Shown: in pieces, positions 63,824-64,000 of the stretch
Position numbering within the stretch: the first letter of the stretch is position 1
Layout: the number at the start of each line of letters is the position of its first letter
The notes under the pieces: model-generated
The model's database searches: none
Told to the model about the DNA's origin: nothing
What the model saw: only the letters and a program-made list of their open reading frames with translations
Made by a program: the position numbers and the translations under genes
Source of the DNA: Streptomyces sp. NBC_00236
Lineage (GTDB): Bacteria; Actinomycetota; Actinomycetes; Streptomycetales; Streptomycetaceae
DNA length: 64,000 bases
Direction of reading: 5' to 3'
Assembly (NCBI RefSeq): GCF_036195045.1
Contig: NZ_CP108100.1
Coordinates: 3,410,001-3,474,000, forward strand

Positions 63824-64000
63824 ATGCCCGACACATCGACACCCGCACCGGCACCGACACCGGCACCCGCACCGGCACTCCGCGGAAAGATCGCCCTGGT
63901 CGCGGGCGCCACCCGCGGCGCCGGGCGCGGCATCGCCGTCCAGCTCGGCGCGGCGGGTGCGACCGTCTACGTCACCGGCCGCACGACACGGGAGCGGCGC
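63824..64000 (+). CDS. Short-chain dehydrogenase, 3' end outside window
   Basis: 59 residues visible from ATG 63824 (AAGGGGA upstream). A Pro/Ala/Thr tail (TPAPAPTPAPAPA) precedes KIALVAGATRGAGRGIAVQL, the cofactor-binding TGxxxGxG element with Ala for Thr, then GATVYVTGRTTRE. An Arg-rich turn after the second strand suggests NADP. The 245-bp gap before it (63579-63823) holds no gene I can support. Confidence 0.85.
   Translation, partial: MPDTSTPAPAPTPAPAPALRGKIALVAGATRGAGRGIAVQLGAAGATVYVTGRTTRERR

Overview
The window is about 64 kb of very GC-rich actinobacterial DNA, almost certainly Streptomyces. The evidence is strong third-position G/C bias, GTG starts, rare TTA codons, XRE/DUF5753-DUF397 gene pairs, a GPP34 protein, a SnoaL/FMO/NRPS style of metabolism, and tRNA-associated integration scars.

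Positions 1-37,435 are a secondary-metabolite cluster that runs off the left edge. It holds a complete 4-hydroxyphenylglycine (Hpg) supply set: prephenate dehydrogenase (18049), a 4-hydroxymandelate-synthase-like dioxygenase (20000), hydroxymandelate oxidase (26999) and an Hpg-type aminotransferase (29868). It also holds one two-module NRPS (C-A-T-C-A-T-TE, 7055-14362). Its first A domain reads as serine; its second has a code I cannot assign and which is not the usual Hpg code. Around these sit acyl-carrier-protein chemistry genes: three free-standing ACPs, a FabF-like ketosynthase, three AMP-forming ligases, two acyl-CoA-dehydrogenase-like proteins (one fused to a methyltransferase-like region), two ferritin-fold diiron enzymes of acyl-ACP desaturase type, two thioesterase-type hotdog proteins and two phosphopantetheinyl transferases of different families. 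Tailoring and control genes are a flavin monooxygenase, a SnoaL-like protein, a PhyH dioxygenase, a P450, two alpha/beta hydrolases, a mycothiol-isomerase-like protein, an MFS exporter and a TetR regulator. Shared palindromic sites lie in front of the exporter, between the TetR gene and hmo, and in front of the right-hand operon. In-frame TTA codons in three genes suggest bldA control. I do not recognise the product; the gene set suggests an Hpg-derived and fatty-acyl-modified, serine-containing small peptide.

At 37,578 there is a tRNA-Arg(CCU) gene. A 41-bp copy of its 3' part recurs at 43,818, bounding a 6.2-kb degraded genomic island. The island holds a frameshifted HEAT-like gene, IS3- and IS5-family transposase wrecks, a membrane-anchored ECF-type sigma factor with a small membrane partner, a DUF1963 protein and an SRPBCC protein. 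Beyond the right repeat are more element-like genes (a putative DNA-binding protein with an operator over its start, a small membrane protein, a truncated tyrosine integrase) up to about 45.6 kb.

From about 45.6 kb to the end the genes look like ordinary chromosome: a DUF6928-like protein, an S26 peptidase homologue lacking its catalytic dyad, a secreted SGNH hydrolase with CBM2, a methyltransferase, membrane proteins, a D-Ala-D-Ala carboxypeptidase with a long acidic tail, GPP34, XRE and DUF397 regulators, SDRs, a sodium:solute symporter and a metal-site-deficient ADP-ribosylglycohydrolase homologue. Strong inverted repeats mark most transcription-unit ends.
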